The translations under genes and the position numbers were made by a program. From Yamagishiella unicocca (lineage: Eukaryota; Chlorophyta; Chlorophyceae; Chlamydomonadales; Volvocaceae), in NCBI GenBank assembly GCA_003116995.1, contig BDSL01000205.1, positions 1-64,000 on the forward strand: a stretch of DNA of 64,000 bases, in the 5' to 3' direction. The notes under the pieces are model-generated. The model ran no database searches and was not told the origin of the DNA. It saw only the letters and a list, made by a program, of their open reading frames with translations. The first letter of the stretch is position 1; the number at the start of each line of letters is the position of its first letter. Shown here piece after piece: positions 22,701 through 34,088 of this stretch.

Positions 22701-25700
22701 GCCGGACCCGACACGGACAACAAACGACCTGCAGTTCCCTCAGCAAGCGCCCAGCCTCTCTTGCCTGGGCCCCCTCCCGACTCCACCCACCCTCCCACCC
22801 CGGGGCCCCCACCTGCCCCCTCCTTCTTGCCGCCGACTCGCTCGAAGTTAACCACCGCCCCCCACACGCCGTGGGTGACCTCCGAAACCACTGCCTCGCC
22901 GCCACCCCCGCTGGTGGACGCCTCCGAGGACGGTCCCGCGCCGGCAGCCGGCGGCTCGCTGAAGTCCGGAAGCGGGCGGGCCAGCTCCGGGGGCTCCGGC
23001 AGCAGCCGCACCAGGCGACCTGTCGGATTCGAACCGGGGACACCTGCCTGAGTACCTCCTCCCATGCAGGGCTACGCAGTGCCTCGGCAGGCGTGGAGAC
23101 ATGTGGTGACAGCAGGTGCGTAACCGCTTGAAGCCATGAGGGAGTCCCCGCATCTCGCGCCCTCAAAACTCACCCCTCACACAGCAGCTCCACCCCCCTG
23201 GAGCCCCACTCCAACGCGTGCCCGAAAACTAGTCGCCGGCTGGTTTCTGCCCACCGTCTCTGATATCGTATAACCGGGTCTTCTCGCCACACCCCCCTGG
23301 AGCCCCATCTCGCACCTGGCTGCAGGAACGGCAGGCACACCTGCGGCGAGTTGAGCGCCCCACGCAGCGTCGCACGCAGCGACACCAGCTGGTCGAGAAG
23401 CGCGTAGTACTGCCGTACAGCCTGCTCGTCCTGTACGACAATGGCGTCTCGCTGCGCCTCCAGCGCCGCCACGCGCACCTCCAAGGAGGGCAGGCTGCGC
23501 TCCGTCTGGAACTGCCTGTTGGGTGGAGGGGTTTGGGGGCGGCGTTGGCCCTTGCCGCTGCTGCTGCTGCTGCCGCTGCTGCTACTGCTGCTGCTGTTGC
23601 TGCTAGTACAACTGTTGCTGCTACTGCTGCTATTACAACTGTTGCTGCTACTGCTGCTGCTATTACAACTGCTGATGCTACTATTGCTGCTACGCCGCTG
23701 CGCGTCACTTTCATTGCTCCCCATCAGCTCCCGCCCCTTCCTTCCTCACCCCCCTCACCCCCTCACTCCTCCTCCTCTGCGCCGCCACTCGCCCTCCAGC
23801 CGCACCTGAACGACGCCGCCATGAGCTGCTCCGGCTCCGCCCCCTCCACCCTCATCAGCCCCAGCAGCATGTTGTAGCCCAGGTGGAAGGCCGAGTAGAG
23901 GGTGTCGGGCGCGCCCTTGACCATCTCCTTGGCCACGGGGGGCTCTAGCCGGGTGTCTAGCATCAGGATCACAACACCTGGGGGGCGAGGGGGGCAGGGA
24001 GAGGGGAGTTGCAAGGGGAGGGGACGTAAGGTGAGGCGAGGCGAGGTGGGCCGAAGGACCGGGGGGGACGGACACGTTACGTTGCTGCGACTGGGTTGGC
24101 CGCAGCGTTGATGTTTCACTGCTGTTGGTGCTGCAGGGGGTGCCGGCTGCGCCCGCTCACCTCCGTCGTCCAGGCCTCTCCGGCCCGCCCGCCCCCTCAC
24201 CTCTGTCGTCCAGGCCTCTACGGCCCGCTCGGCCGCTCATCTGGATGTACTCGCCGCTGGTAATCCACCGGAACGCGCCACCGTCGTACTTCTTGACGTT
24301 GGTGAACACCACCGTCTTGGCGGGCATGTTCAGGCCAGTGGAAAAGGTCTCGGTCGCGAAGAGGCACTTCAGCAGCCCCTCCTGCGAGCCAGGCACAGCG
24401 AGAGGCGACAGCCTGTTTAGGACACTAAACACTAGGTTTGAACGGTGCTGCCAGTAAGCCCTATCGATGATATAGAGCCTAGTAAAAGGGTCCTGGTTTA
24501 CCTGGAACAGGATCTCCACCACCTCCTTTACGATGGGCAGCAGTCCTGAGTGGTGTACGCCCACCCCGCGCTGCAGCATGGGCAGCATGGCGGTGATCTG
24601 GGGCAGGCGCTGGTCGTCCTGGAAGTGGGGCAGAGGCGGGGGACGTGGGGGGGGGTTGCGAGGAAGACCCGTGGATGCGAGGAATCAGAAAACAACGGGG
24701 ATCGGGCCCTGCACCCGCCATCAGCGGTGTTTGCCCTCTGCCCGCCCTTGCTGCGCCCCTGCTCCGCCTCCTCCTCCCTCCCCACCACTCCGCCGGGCCT
24801 GCCCGCTCCATAAGCTTGCCCATAACCCCCACCTGCGACAGGCACTCCATGGCCGACCAGTAAATGTTGGCCACCAGCGCCTTCTCGTCATCGTTGTTGA
24901 GCTCCAGGGGGGCCATCTGGGCGGCCAGGGCCTCGCACTCGCGCTGGAGGGCAGACAGCGATCAGCACGAGGCGAGGGGCGGGTTTGGGGTGGGGCAGGC
25001 GAGGGGCGGGTTTGGGGTGGGACAGGCGAGGGCCGAGCGGCTCGTCGTCTCTGCCAACGGGCGGTACGGCACAGGACACCAGCGTAGAGATCTGCCTGCC
25101 GTACTACCGTACCTTAGAAAACGAGAAGACGATGACGGGGTCGTAGTTGCGCTCCATGATCATCTTGACGAGCTTGAAGATGTCGGATTTCTGGGAGTCG
25201 GCGCCGCCGGCGGGACCCACCACACCCGCGCCGGCGCCGCCCTTGCCGCCCTTGCCTGCGCGCGAGACGGAGGCCCCGCGAGGTGGGAGAGGAGGATCGC
25301 GTGACAGGGGGCGTGACAGGGGGCGGAAGGGGACGGACAAGCAAGAGGCAGAGCAGCTCTACCAGCCACGACGCCCCCCGCCTCCAGGGACACACACCCA
25401 GCCCCCTCGCCGTACCCTTGGCGCTGACGTCCGTGTCTGTCAGTACGGCAACCGCCTTTTGGAAGTTATCATCCCGGAACGTGCCGCGCTCGTCCACCAC
25501 CATGTACAGCCCGTCGCCGCCTGTGAGGTGGTGCCGGGTGGTGCCGGGTGGTGGGAGGGCGGGCAGTTGTGAGGGCGGGCGGGGGTAGTGGAGAGCAGTG
25601 ATGCCGGTAACGTAGTGGCGGGGTTATCGTAGTAGCGAGGTGTTTGAAGGTGCTGTGGGAATACAAGGAAGAGTCGCGAGCAGGGCAAAGGTCCGGCCAA

Positions 25701-28163
25701 TAACCGTCTTCCGGCTCCTTCGGCCCTCCGCTCCGAAACCCCGCTCCCGCCCCGGCCGCTCACCCGCGGGAAACATGTAGTGCTGCAGCGGTGTGGGGCG
25801 GTAGTCGGTGTACACCACGTGGCAGGGGGAGCGGTGCGTCTTGGCGATCCACTCGGCGAACTCCAGGGCGTTGGGGATGGTGGCGGACAGGAACACGAAC
25901 CGGGCCTGCCTGCGCAGGGGGCGACACGGCAGGGGATGATGGGGAGGCGGGAGGACGGAGGGAGCGGGCCTATTGTGGGCTGCCTGGTGCCATGAGGTTT
26001 GGGCTTTAGGGTTGTCGGCTATGGGCCACGGCCGGGTCATGGGCCACGGTCTAGTCACAAGTAACAGGGCAGCACACAGCACACAGCACACAGCACACAG
26101 CACACAGCACACAGCACACAGCACACAGCACACAGCACACAGCACACAGCACACAGCACACAGCACACCCATCGAGCCACCGCACCCTTCAGCCCCTCAT
26201 CGTCACGCAAGGGAAAAAAGCCCCTAGCCTTTTGGCCCCGCCCAAGGCCAGCCATAACACCGGCCCTTGCAAGCCTGCCCCCCACCTGGGCGCCAGGATG
26301 ATGGACTCCTCCCACACCACCCCCCGCTCCTTGTCCCGCAGGTAGTGGATCTCGTCGTACACTATCAGCTGCACCTCCCGGACCACCTCTGCAGCAGGGA
26401 GGGGGGATGGGGCGGGGGGGGGGGTAAGCCCGGCGACCAGGTTACCCCGCGTGTGGCAGAGGCGAGATCAGAGGCGGGCGGGATCACACACGTCTCTACC
26501 CGAACCAAACGCCGCGCACGCGGTGCCGCCTGCGGTGCTGGCGCTCCGCTCCTTCGCCTCCGGCTCCTTCGCCTCCGGCTCCTTCGCCTCCGGCTCCTTT
26601 GCCGCATCCCTCCACCGCCGCCCGCGCGGGAACCGAGGCCCCGCTGTCCCGCTTCCCTGCCTCCCCATCCACGACACCGTGTCGTACCTGATCCCCTGTA
26701 CAACATGGATCTCAAGATCTCCGTGGTCATGACCAGGCAGGAGGCGTTGGGGTTGATGGTCACGTCGCCCGTCATAAGGCCCACGTCCACAAACTCCTCC
26801 GCCAGCTCGCGGTACTTTTGGTTGGACAGCGCCTTGAGCGGGGAGGTGTAGACCACGCGGGTCTTGTCCCTGAGCAGCGGCGGAGGAGGTAGCGCGCAAG
26901 GGGTTGGCCCGATTGGCTGGGAGCAGGGGGTGGCCTGGGCCGGGTCAGTGCCGCTGCTGCAGCTGTTGGCCCCCAACCTGGCAGTGCCGACGCGCCAGGT
27001 CGTTGCCGCCACCGCCACCGCCGCTGCCACCGCCGCCGCCGCCGCCGTCTTGCTATCTCAGCGGCATCTCTCAGGCCGCCAGCGAGTGTATTCCCTCACA
27101 GCTCAGTGCCCTCACCCTCGACACTCTCCACCTTCACCGCCCTCGGTTTGTCGGCCGTGGATTCGCGGGTTCTTTTCTGTGACCCCCCTCAGTGCCCTCA
27201 CTCCCAGCGCTCTCCCCCCTACCTAAGCGCCATGGCGAACGCGTACTCCGCCACCACCGTCTTCCCAGCGGAGGTGTGAGCCGCCACCATGACGCTGTGG
27301 CCTGAGGGCGGCGGAGCGATGGCAGGGGAGGGTGCGGGCGCAGAGGGGTGAGGACGGCGGGGGGGTTGGCGAGACGACGCGGTTATATGGGGAAGGGACG
27401 GCATAAGGACCGGTTACATGACCGCGGGAGGGCCATGTGCTGGCAAATAGCGGGACCAACAGTACGCTACCCTCCGCAGGACTGGCTATCGGCACTCTGC
27501 CGTCCGCCTTTCACAAGTGCCGCCTCCCCCCTATACCATGGCGCCAAGGAATCCCTCCCTCCCGCCCTCCCTCCCTGTGCCAACTATCCTGTCCCGTTGC
27601 GTAAAACGGTTTTTACACATCCCTCCCTCCCTCCCTCCCATCCTCCCACCACCATCCAGTCCAAAACACGGCACACCGCATCCCACCCGTCTTTGCTGAA
27701 GATGACCCCCAAGGAGACACCGTACTGTGCTGGCATCCCCACTCGCATCTTTCGTCCCGATCCAAACCCAGCTCGGCGCTCAAAAGTCTGCTACAGCAAC
27801 CACCAAACCCCCAACCACCCTGTCCCCTTTGTGGCCGGAGACAAACGCACCCGCCTCCAGGCAGTTGATGGCTACTTGCTGGAAGGGGTCTATTTTGAAG
27901 GGGTACACCCGAGCGGGGGGACCCTCACGCGCCGGCGGTGGCAGCGTGCTGCCCTGCTGGTCCGCCGGCCATGCCACCTCGTGCGTGCAAGCCTTGCCGT
28001 CAACCTCTACTACATTTGCGCCGACGGCCAATCTCGCGACGCGCTCATCATTGAGACGCGGAGCCTTGGCAGCAGGTTGCCCCGCCGAACCGATGTCGTC
28101 GGCAGTCGCGCCATCGGCGGCGGCGCCGGCTGGCCGCTTGCCGAACACCGCGTCTGACGACAT
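19783..28163 (-). CDS. MTR4: MTR4/HEN2-type DExH RNA helicase (nuclear exosome cofactor)
   Basis: Ski2-like 3'-5' RNA helicase that delivers RNA to the nuclear exosome. Twenty exons (minus, 5' to 3'): 28163-27851, 27301-27223, 26869-26688, 26388-26286, 25909-25764, 25520-25416, 25255-25113, 24943-24833, 24618-24502, 24381-24201, 23977-23806, 23515-23316, 23019-22813, 22517-22282, 21962-21801, 21598-21386, 21206-20988, 20778-20684, 20424-20283, 19941-19783; phases agree, 1094 aa. Visible motifs: Walker A AHTSAGKT (about 112-119), DEIH box (203-206), SAT (234-236), motif [12 protein letters not shown] (480-489), and the C-terminus [12 protein letters not shown], which is diagnostic for the MTR4 branch rather than SKI2. 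Exons 11-16 correspond to the arch/stalk, with a Gly/Lys-rich insertion in exon 14. The acceptor of exon 19 is the least certain junction: a TGGAG site nearer the domain would also stay in frame. Confidence 0.93.
23540..23700. repeat. CTG/GCTACTG trinucleotide tract in MTR4 intron 11
   Basis: Plus-strand CTGCTGCTG with interspersed CTACTG and TTGCTG units lies wholly inside the intron between helicase exons 11 and 12. The poly-Leu, poly-Ala and poly-Ser frames it creates are not genes. Confidence 0.88.
24156..24228 (-). repeat. 40-bp tandem duplication of an exon-intron junction in MTR4
   Basis: A 33-bp segment at 24156-24188 recurs at 24196-24228 with two differences. The copy nearer the exon contains the end of MTR4 exon 10 (GRRGLDD) plus its GTGAGG donor; the distal copy lies in the intron and carries a second GTGAGC donor. 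Only the exon-proximal donor keeps the frame into exon 11. Confidence 0.88.
24652..24690 (+). repeat. Dispersed element 4, fragment (MTR4 intron 8)
   Basis: GGTTGCGAGGAAGACCCGTG followed by a GATGCGAGGAA-type sequence matches the start of the element at 60265-60345 in the gankyrin intron. Only about 35 bp is recognisable. Confidence 0.55.
26070..26168. repeat. AGCACAC heptanucleotide microsatellite in MTR4 intron 4
   Basis: About 14 perfect copies of a 7-bp unit (AGCACAC), inside the intron between helicase exons 4 and 5. Because 7 is not a multiple of 3, every frame on each strand reads a short Cys/Val/Leu or His/Ser/Thr pattern, which is an artefact. Confidence 0.95.
27131..27176 (+). repeat. 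Dispersed element 3, copy in MTR4 intron 2
   Basis: Contains TTTGTCGGCCGTGGATTCGC. The same roughly 45-bp sequence occurs in reverse orientation at 39748-39795 in the photolyase gene. No coding capacity. Confidence 0.8.
27571..27632 (+). repeat. Dispersed element 2, copy in MTR4 intron 1
   Basis: Contains CAACTATCCTGTCCCGTTGC and a following GTAAAACGGTTTTTACAC. A near-identical copy is at 51392-51440 in the kinase gene, and part of it is inverted at 62370-62392 in the hexokinase intron. Confidence 0.8.
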
Positions 28164-28774
28164 GGCGCGGAAGCGGCGTATGCTTCGCGCGCGCTGGTTC
28201 TCCTAGGTCCGCAGGCTTGGCGGGTGTTTGATGATAGGGACCAGGCTATCGGGAGCTTCGGCGGCGAAAGTTTGCTAGCCGACACACAAGTTTCCTATTA
28301 ACGAGATATGCGGCTCTTTAATTACCAAAACGATATGATACGGCTCTAGAGGCGACGGGCCTTGGCCCAACGGCTTTGTACTGAAATGATTGCGTCCGTC
28401 GGTCCGTATTGCGGTCTTTATGTAAAATTATACTTGCGTAGCAGTTTATTAAACTGGATATTTTGCGTTTCTGTTCCAATTTTGCCGGCTGCACAAAATG
28501 CCGTACGCTCGTGCTACTGTGCGGGCCTTTATAAGCTTCCATTTGTTACGGATCGTTCAGTTGGCATACACACACAAAGTAAGTATCATTGTAGCAGCAG
28601 TTAGCTTGTAAAACAAGTACCAGTAGTAAAACATATGAGCGACCCTGCGACGCCTGGTCTCTGGAAGGCGAGCCGACGCCAACAATAATGGTAGCTTAGA
28701 AGTCGTCAAGCTCTCAGGGGTTGTTGGTTTGGTTGCGCGGTGCTACCCTCACTCTTCAACAGTACTCTAGAACT
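28164..28774. promoter_or_regulatory. Divergent intergenic promoter region (MTR4 and helical protein)
   Basis: 611 bp separate the start codons of two divergent genes. This region is clearly AT-richer than the flanking genes and contains a TTTATAAG string near 28528 that could serve as a TATA element for the plus-strand gene. The assignment is inferred from gene orientation only. Confidence 0.45.
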
Positions 28775-31684
28775 ATGACGAACGCAAAGCGCAAGCCGCT
28801 TGTCCCTATCACACGCGAATTTTTGAAGCAGTTCTATCATAAATTTCCACTCGAGCCGGTGCCCGAGGAGGTAAGGGAGGCGCACATGCGGCGCATTGAA
28901 GAGCTTGCCGGAGCCGTTGCCAAGCCGGGCAGCAAGGTACCCGAGCAATTTGGAATGCCAACTCCAACGCGCATTGATGACTGCTTTTGGAGGAATCGGA
29001 TGATTTGCGAGGTACGTGGTAGACCAGCAGTCCGCATGATGCGGTTGCATAACAGCCTCCTAACAGCGGGCGGCCTCACACATTCCAGACATGTACACGG
29101 CATTGTTACACACCCCCACATGCACTCTTTCATGCAGGAGCTTGCACTGTCATTATCGAAGCTGATGGCGGGGCTTGTAGGCCAACCGGAGCTCGCTGCA
29201 GCTTGCGAGCGGTGTCACAGCATGCTAATCAGCGCCGAGCGAAGCATCTTTGCGGTACAGGAGCACAACACGACAAGCGTTAAGTTGCAACTGAAGCAGT
29301 TTATACCGCAGGACTTTCGAGGGGCGCTGCTCGAGAGCAGACGGTAAGTAAAATGCGTGCTGTGGCTCACCACAGACTAAGGAACCTGCCATGAAGCAGG
29401 TCATCCACCGATGTCGTACGATGTGTGACATGCGCGCGTACGCGCAACGTCATCCGCAGTCGTAATGGGCTCCCATCCTGGCTTCGAGCGGCTGCTGTTG
29501 CTGCGCTGTAGGAGCCCTCCGGGGATGATACGCCCCTCGCCCCTTTCCTCCCGCCCGCTCGCTGCTACCTCCTGCCCTTCCTGCCGGTCTATCGACCGCG
29601 CCATCCTCGTATTCCCTAGCAGCCCGATGGGCGGTGCACGCCAACCTCAACCACGCCCCTGGCACCCTTCCCTGCCTAAACCCTTCCCTCGCCTCGCTCC
29701 TTCCCTCGCTCCTTCCCTCCCTCTTCCTGCCCCTCCCTGCCCCCACAGCGTGAACACCGAGGCCAAGTACAAGAAGCAGATCGAGGACCTGGTCAAGAAG
29801 GGCGGCAGCATCCGCCAGAAGTATGATCTCTACCTGCAGCAGCAGTGGGAGCGGCGCCAGTCGCTCGTCCAGCTGGGGGAGTGCTCGGGGATGTACAAGA
29901 TGGTCATCAAGTGCGTGTCGGGTTGGGGGTGTCGTACACGGGCCAGCAGGACCATGTCGCTTGGGACGTTCAGGAAGGATGGGGGGGGGGTAGAATGGGC
30001 GCAAGGGGCCGCCTGAGGCGTTGTGGCACTCGTGCTTGGGGCTTCCTCCTATAACATGGTTGGGTCCGTTGAAGGGGAAGTGGCGCAGGAGGTGGATGGG
30101 AACCAGATTTGCCGCTTGCGCATCGGGGCTTCCCACCTTCAAGGACAGCTCCAGCTGCCTCGTACCTCTGGAACCAACTTACCAGCTCTCCCTCCGGCCA
30201 ACGCAGCGTACACACTGTGCACCCGTGGCTTTTAACCCCTCTCTTCCCTGTCCTGCGCTTTCTTTTCTCTCCATTGCCGGCCCACGAGTGTATCCTCTGA
30301 ACCCCTCGTCTCCTCCCGCCCGCCCCCACCCCCGGCCCCTAGGTTTGTCGCCGGCATCCCGCAAGTGCTCCTGGACTTCGCCAAGGAGATTAACGCCAAG
30401 CTGGGCCCTATGGAGGAGCAGCGCATCAAGTACGGCCCCGACCTGTACGGCATCACCACGCTGGGGCTGCGCCTGGATGTATGCCTGGCGGCCTGGGCCG
30501 AGAACGCTGCAGCGCCCGCTTCGTGCGCCGCGCTGGGCAAGCTGGTGGAGGTGGTGGAGCCGGCCGTAGGTTTTTACTGCGAGCACATGCTGCGCGTGGT
30601 GAGCTTCATTGGGAACGTGTTTCAGTGCTCGCCCTTCTTCGTAAATAAGGACGACCTGGAGGGGCACGCGCACGGCGACATCGCGGCGGCGGCGGCGGCG
30701 GGCCCTATCGCGGCGGCGGCGGCCCATCACAAGCCGGACGGGGACTGCGCCTCGTCGGTCGTGTCGGAGCCCAGCGCCGTCGACCGCGCTTCATGCGGCG
30801 TGGCGACGCTGGCGGAAGACAAGGAGGTTAAGGATGCGGCGGGGATGATGATAAAGGGGGTCAAGCAGGCGGCGGGGCTGGTGGTTAAAGAGGTAAAGGA
30901 GGCGGCGGAGGCGGTAGTAAATGGGGTGAAGGACGCAGCGGGGGCGGCCAGGGAGGGCTTCACGGGGCCGGAGGGGCCGGTGGCGGCCAGGGCCCGGCTG
31001 CCGCTGCTGCTGGGTTCGACAATCACGTCGATGGGGTCGGCGCCCGCGACTCCGGACGCCACGGCGGATGCACCTCGCGCCGCGATGCTGTCGGTGTGCC
31101 CCTCGGGCAGGGACAGCTGCTACTCGGGTGATGGAGGGGGCCACTCTGGCGAGAAGTCGCTGCGGGTCACGGCCGTCGAGCTGGCCCCCCTGGCCGGCCA
31201 CAAGGGGGCGCCGCTGCAAGTCAACGTGACGGCCGCTACTTCTGCCGCTATTGCGGCTACTGCCGCTGGGGTCCGAAGCGCAGCAGCCTCCGACAGCGGC
31301 GCGCGCAGCGCGCCGGCGGACAATGCGGCGGCGGCGCCGCCGCCGCCGCTGCGGCAACCGCAGCTGGTGCACGTGGATACGCCCTCTCCGCACCTGCTGT
31401 CGTCAATGGGGCTGGGCAGCAACCGCAGCTCCCACGCGGGCGGGGGTGGGGGGCGCACCTCGCTGACGGGCGAGTCCGTCGTGAGCTTCGCGTCTGCGGA
31501 GGACGACCAGCCGTGGCACAACGTTGAGGACGGCTACGTCGTCAAGCCGGGCTGCCTGCTCGTGGGCTGCTTCAAGGGGCTGCCGCGCTCGCACGACCAT
31601 GAGCCCCACCTGCAGCAGCACCCCAGCCGCGCCAGCGCCGGCGGCGCTCCGCCGGCAGACCTTCTGAAGGTCATTGCCGAGTGA
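28775..31684 (+). CDS. Uncharacterised helical protein, possible BAR-like region plus amphipathic repeat
   Basis: Four exons: 28775-29011, 29138-29343, 29749-29910, 30343-31684; phases agree, 648 aa. The ATG at 28775 has A at -3. I do not recognise the family. Residues about 75-260 look entirely helical with charged heptad-like spacing (LKQFIPQDFRGALLESRR, then YKKQIEDLVKK and LLDFAKEINAKLGPMEEQR), a pattern reminiscent of AH/BAR membrane-curvature domains; this is inference only. A conserved-looking block with INAKLGPMEEQR, KYGPDLYGITTLGLRLD and NKDDLEGHAHGD follows. Residues about 361-407 form repeated amphipathic stretches (VKDAAG, VKQAAG, VKEAAE, VKDAAG at 11-residue spacing), as in lipid-droplet or apolipoprotein-like helices. 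The rest is Ala/Ser/Pro-rich. Exons are supported by codon bias and clean splice sites. Confidence 0.7.
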
Positions 31685-31686
31685 GG

Positions 31687-31870
31687 CTGGCTGGCAGGCT
31701 GGCTGGCAGGCTAGCAAGCAGGCTGGCAGGCAGGCTGGCAGACAGGCTGGCAGGCAGGCTGGCAGGCAGGCTGGCAGGCAGGCTGGCAGGCAGGCAGGCT
31801 GGCAGGCAGGCTGGCAGGCAGGCTGGCAGGCAGGCTGGCAGGCAGGCTGGCAGGCAGGCTGGCAGGCAGG
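31687..31870. repeat. GGCTGGCAGGCA minisatellite immediately 3' of a stop codon
   Basis: About 15 copies of a 12-bp unit (GGCTGGCAGGCA with small variants) begin 3 bp after the stop codon of the upstream gene, so it is probably in its 3' UTR. Read as protein it gives Ala-Gly-Trp-Gln or Leu-Pro-Ala-Cys patterns in open frames that are artefacts. Confidence 0.93.
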
Positions 31871-32078
31871 TGCGCTATGCAGCACTCGCGACGCACCCGT
31901 GGCGCCTCGGCGGAATGCCGGGTCGTCTGGGGGCAGGGAGGGTGGCTCGGCTCCAGGGCTGGAGGAAACCCCGTGAATCGACAGGGGAGGAGAGGGCTCC
32001 CGGGGTGGGGCTTGGATGCGGGTTGGATGCGATCATTCCTCATGTGCTGAATGTGTGCGGCTGGTTGCGTTAACGCCA

Positions 32079-32155
32079 CCAGCAACACCAGCAACACCAG
32101 CAACACCAGCAACACCAGCAACACCAGCAACACCAGCAACACCAGCAACACCAGT
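32079..32155. repeat. CAACACCAG nonanucleotide repeat
   Basis: About eight near-perfect copies of CAACACCAG, ending in a diverged CACCAGTAAGACC. It lies about 400 bp beyond the stop of the helical-protein gene, either in a long 3' UTR or in intergenic DNA. Confidence 0.92.
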
Positions 32156-32159
32156 AAGA

Positions 32160-34088
32160 CCAGCTGCACCCCAGCCACCACCAGCAGGCGTGGAGTACGG
32201 TATTGTCGCGTCACTTACATTTCGGGTTAGTGTACGGTTCTGCCTGGGCACTCACTGTGTGGGGATGTAGGGGCTTACAACGTAGTTCAGGCTGCGCGAT
32301 AACGTAGTTCATCGACCCTGATCCCAGTATCCCTATCTTTTATGCGTGAATTCGGTATTATGGCTCGACGGGCGCTGGGGTGCGTCCTACTGCCGCTGCG
32401 TTGGCCCAGATGCGACGCAGATGGGCTCCGCTGCACCTAAATTATATCTTTCACGGACGCATTTTTTCCTGACACTGCAAGTCCAGTTAGCGTTCAAACA
32501 GAGGATCGATTCAGGAGAGGACGGACATCGCGTGACGGCCTACAATACGCGCGGGCCGAGCCGGGCAGGTTATAGAGCTGCATGATCGTCGCCTGCGCTT
32601 CTCGGTTACTATGAGGTGTGACGGGGCCCCGTGGTCCCTGGTTGGTGGGTGCTGTTAGGCGCTGTTGGAGTTAACAACCATAACTAATAATGGGAATGGG
32701 TCGGATGGGCCGCGAGTTTGAGCGCTCGGTATCAATCAATAATTATAAGAGCCGATACATATGTAGTGACAGCAAGCGACGCAGGAGTGACGAACGGCAA
32801 CGTCAGCATGTGCGAAGGCCAAGTAGGCCACTTCAAGGGCCGCATGGCAACCCATGGCGACCCGTGGGTCATGGAGCCGAGATGCCGGCTGGCGCCACCG
32901 AGCCGCTCCGCGATGTAGAAGAACGGTGCGGCGTCGCAGCATCAGAGGCGGACTCCGTGTCCCCTTTCCTTTCTAATTATGTTAGCTCCTGTGATCAGGG
33001 CTCAGCAATATGTAATGGTCGGTGGCAGGTGATCCATTGGTCAGGCCCATGTCAGCCCGGCGCGCCTCGGGCTTAGGTGGGATTGCGCCGACGTTGCTGG
33101 GTTGGGCCACCTGATGCTGGAGGACCGTGGGAAGAACCGTGGTGTTCCAGCAGGACTTGGACTCGGAAGGTGTTGGCCGGTGTTTCGCCGGCAGTTTCAG
33201 GTGCATCGATGCATCAGTGGGAGCACCAACGGGCTACGTGCGCCTCAGCTGGCTTGGAACATAGGTAGATACGTTACATGGGGTCAGGGGCTTGGAAGAC
33301 CGCAGCGGAGCGCTACCGCACTTTTGACTTGCTAGGAAACGAGTGTACGCTTGCTTTTGGACATCGTGTGCGTGATACTTGCGAGTGTTACATGTCATGT
33401 CAGCACCAGGGTTTGCTCCAGCGGCATACCGGCCTCTTCAAGCCCTCCCCTGCTCGAAGGTGGGGCCCTGTGGACGGGAATCATAATGGATACACGACGG
33501 TCTGTCAGACGTTAAGCTGAGTGCCGCTCTGACTTGCCAGGAAGGGTATCAGCGTAATGCCGCTTCAGAGCCGGGTTAAGTAAATGATCTGACGTTTTCT
33601 CTCGGGGGGTGCACCCTGCGACACAGCGGCGTCAGCGCATCGCACCGCAACGGCAGCAACGGCTAGTCGGCACAAAGCTGCGCACGTACAGGTTGCGGAG
33701 CTCTTTGCTATGGTTGAATATAGTTTATAGGTGCAAAGAACCGCGCGTTGCCTGATGACCTTGTAGCAGACGCTAACGCTGACAAAGCGGGACCAACTGC
33801 GAAAGGCACATAACTGAAGATGGTTGATACCAGACCATCTTTGGTAGCTCCTTTCTAGCATACAGGAGGGGAACAATAGAACCCCAATCTAGCCTATTCC
33901 TCGATCTGCGAGACGCGTTCACCCCCACTTTCATCCTGGCAGCACAAACTGTGTGGTGCATAGAGCCACCACGAGCACAAGCAGGTCGCGCTTACTGCCG
34001 CACAGACTATCAGTTGACAGTGGATTACATGGTATAACTTCGCCATCCCTGACCAGCGCTTGGGCCTGAGCCATCAAACTTAGGCACG
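32160..34088. other. Intergenic region without a supported gene
   Basis: About 1.9 kb of roughly balanced base composition, unlike the GC-rich exons around it. Open frames of 60-130 codons exist on both strands, but none shows a domain, sensible codon bias or paired splice sites. A TGTAA at 33011-33015 on the plus strand is the first clear polyadenylation-type signal after the upstream gene. The promoter of the photolyase gene should lie in its last few hundred bases. Confidence 0.55.

Noticed and set aside
22990..23165. Functional tRNA gene on the minus strand
   Set aside because: Only a T-arm-like end is present. The T-stem is mispaired and no matching acceptor, D-arm or anticodon arm can be folded upstream.
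26055..26315. Cys/Val/Leu repeat frame over the AGCACAC array
   Set aside because: A microsatellite artefact within an MTR4 intron.
31674..32073. Trp/Gly/Gln and Cys/Pro/Leu repeat frames on both strands
   Set aside because: Translations of the 12-bp minisatellite; open by composition only.
32690..33335. Overlapping plus-strand frames of 60-130 codons
   Set aside because: No domain, no consistent codon bias, no splice partners and no start context that stands out.
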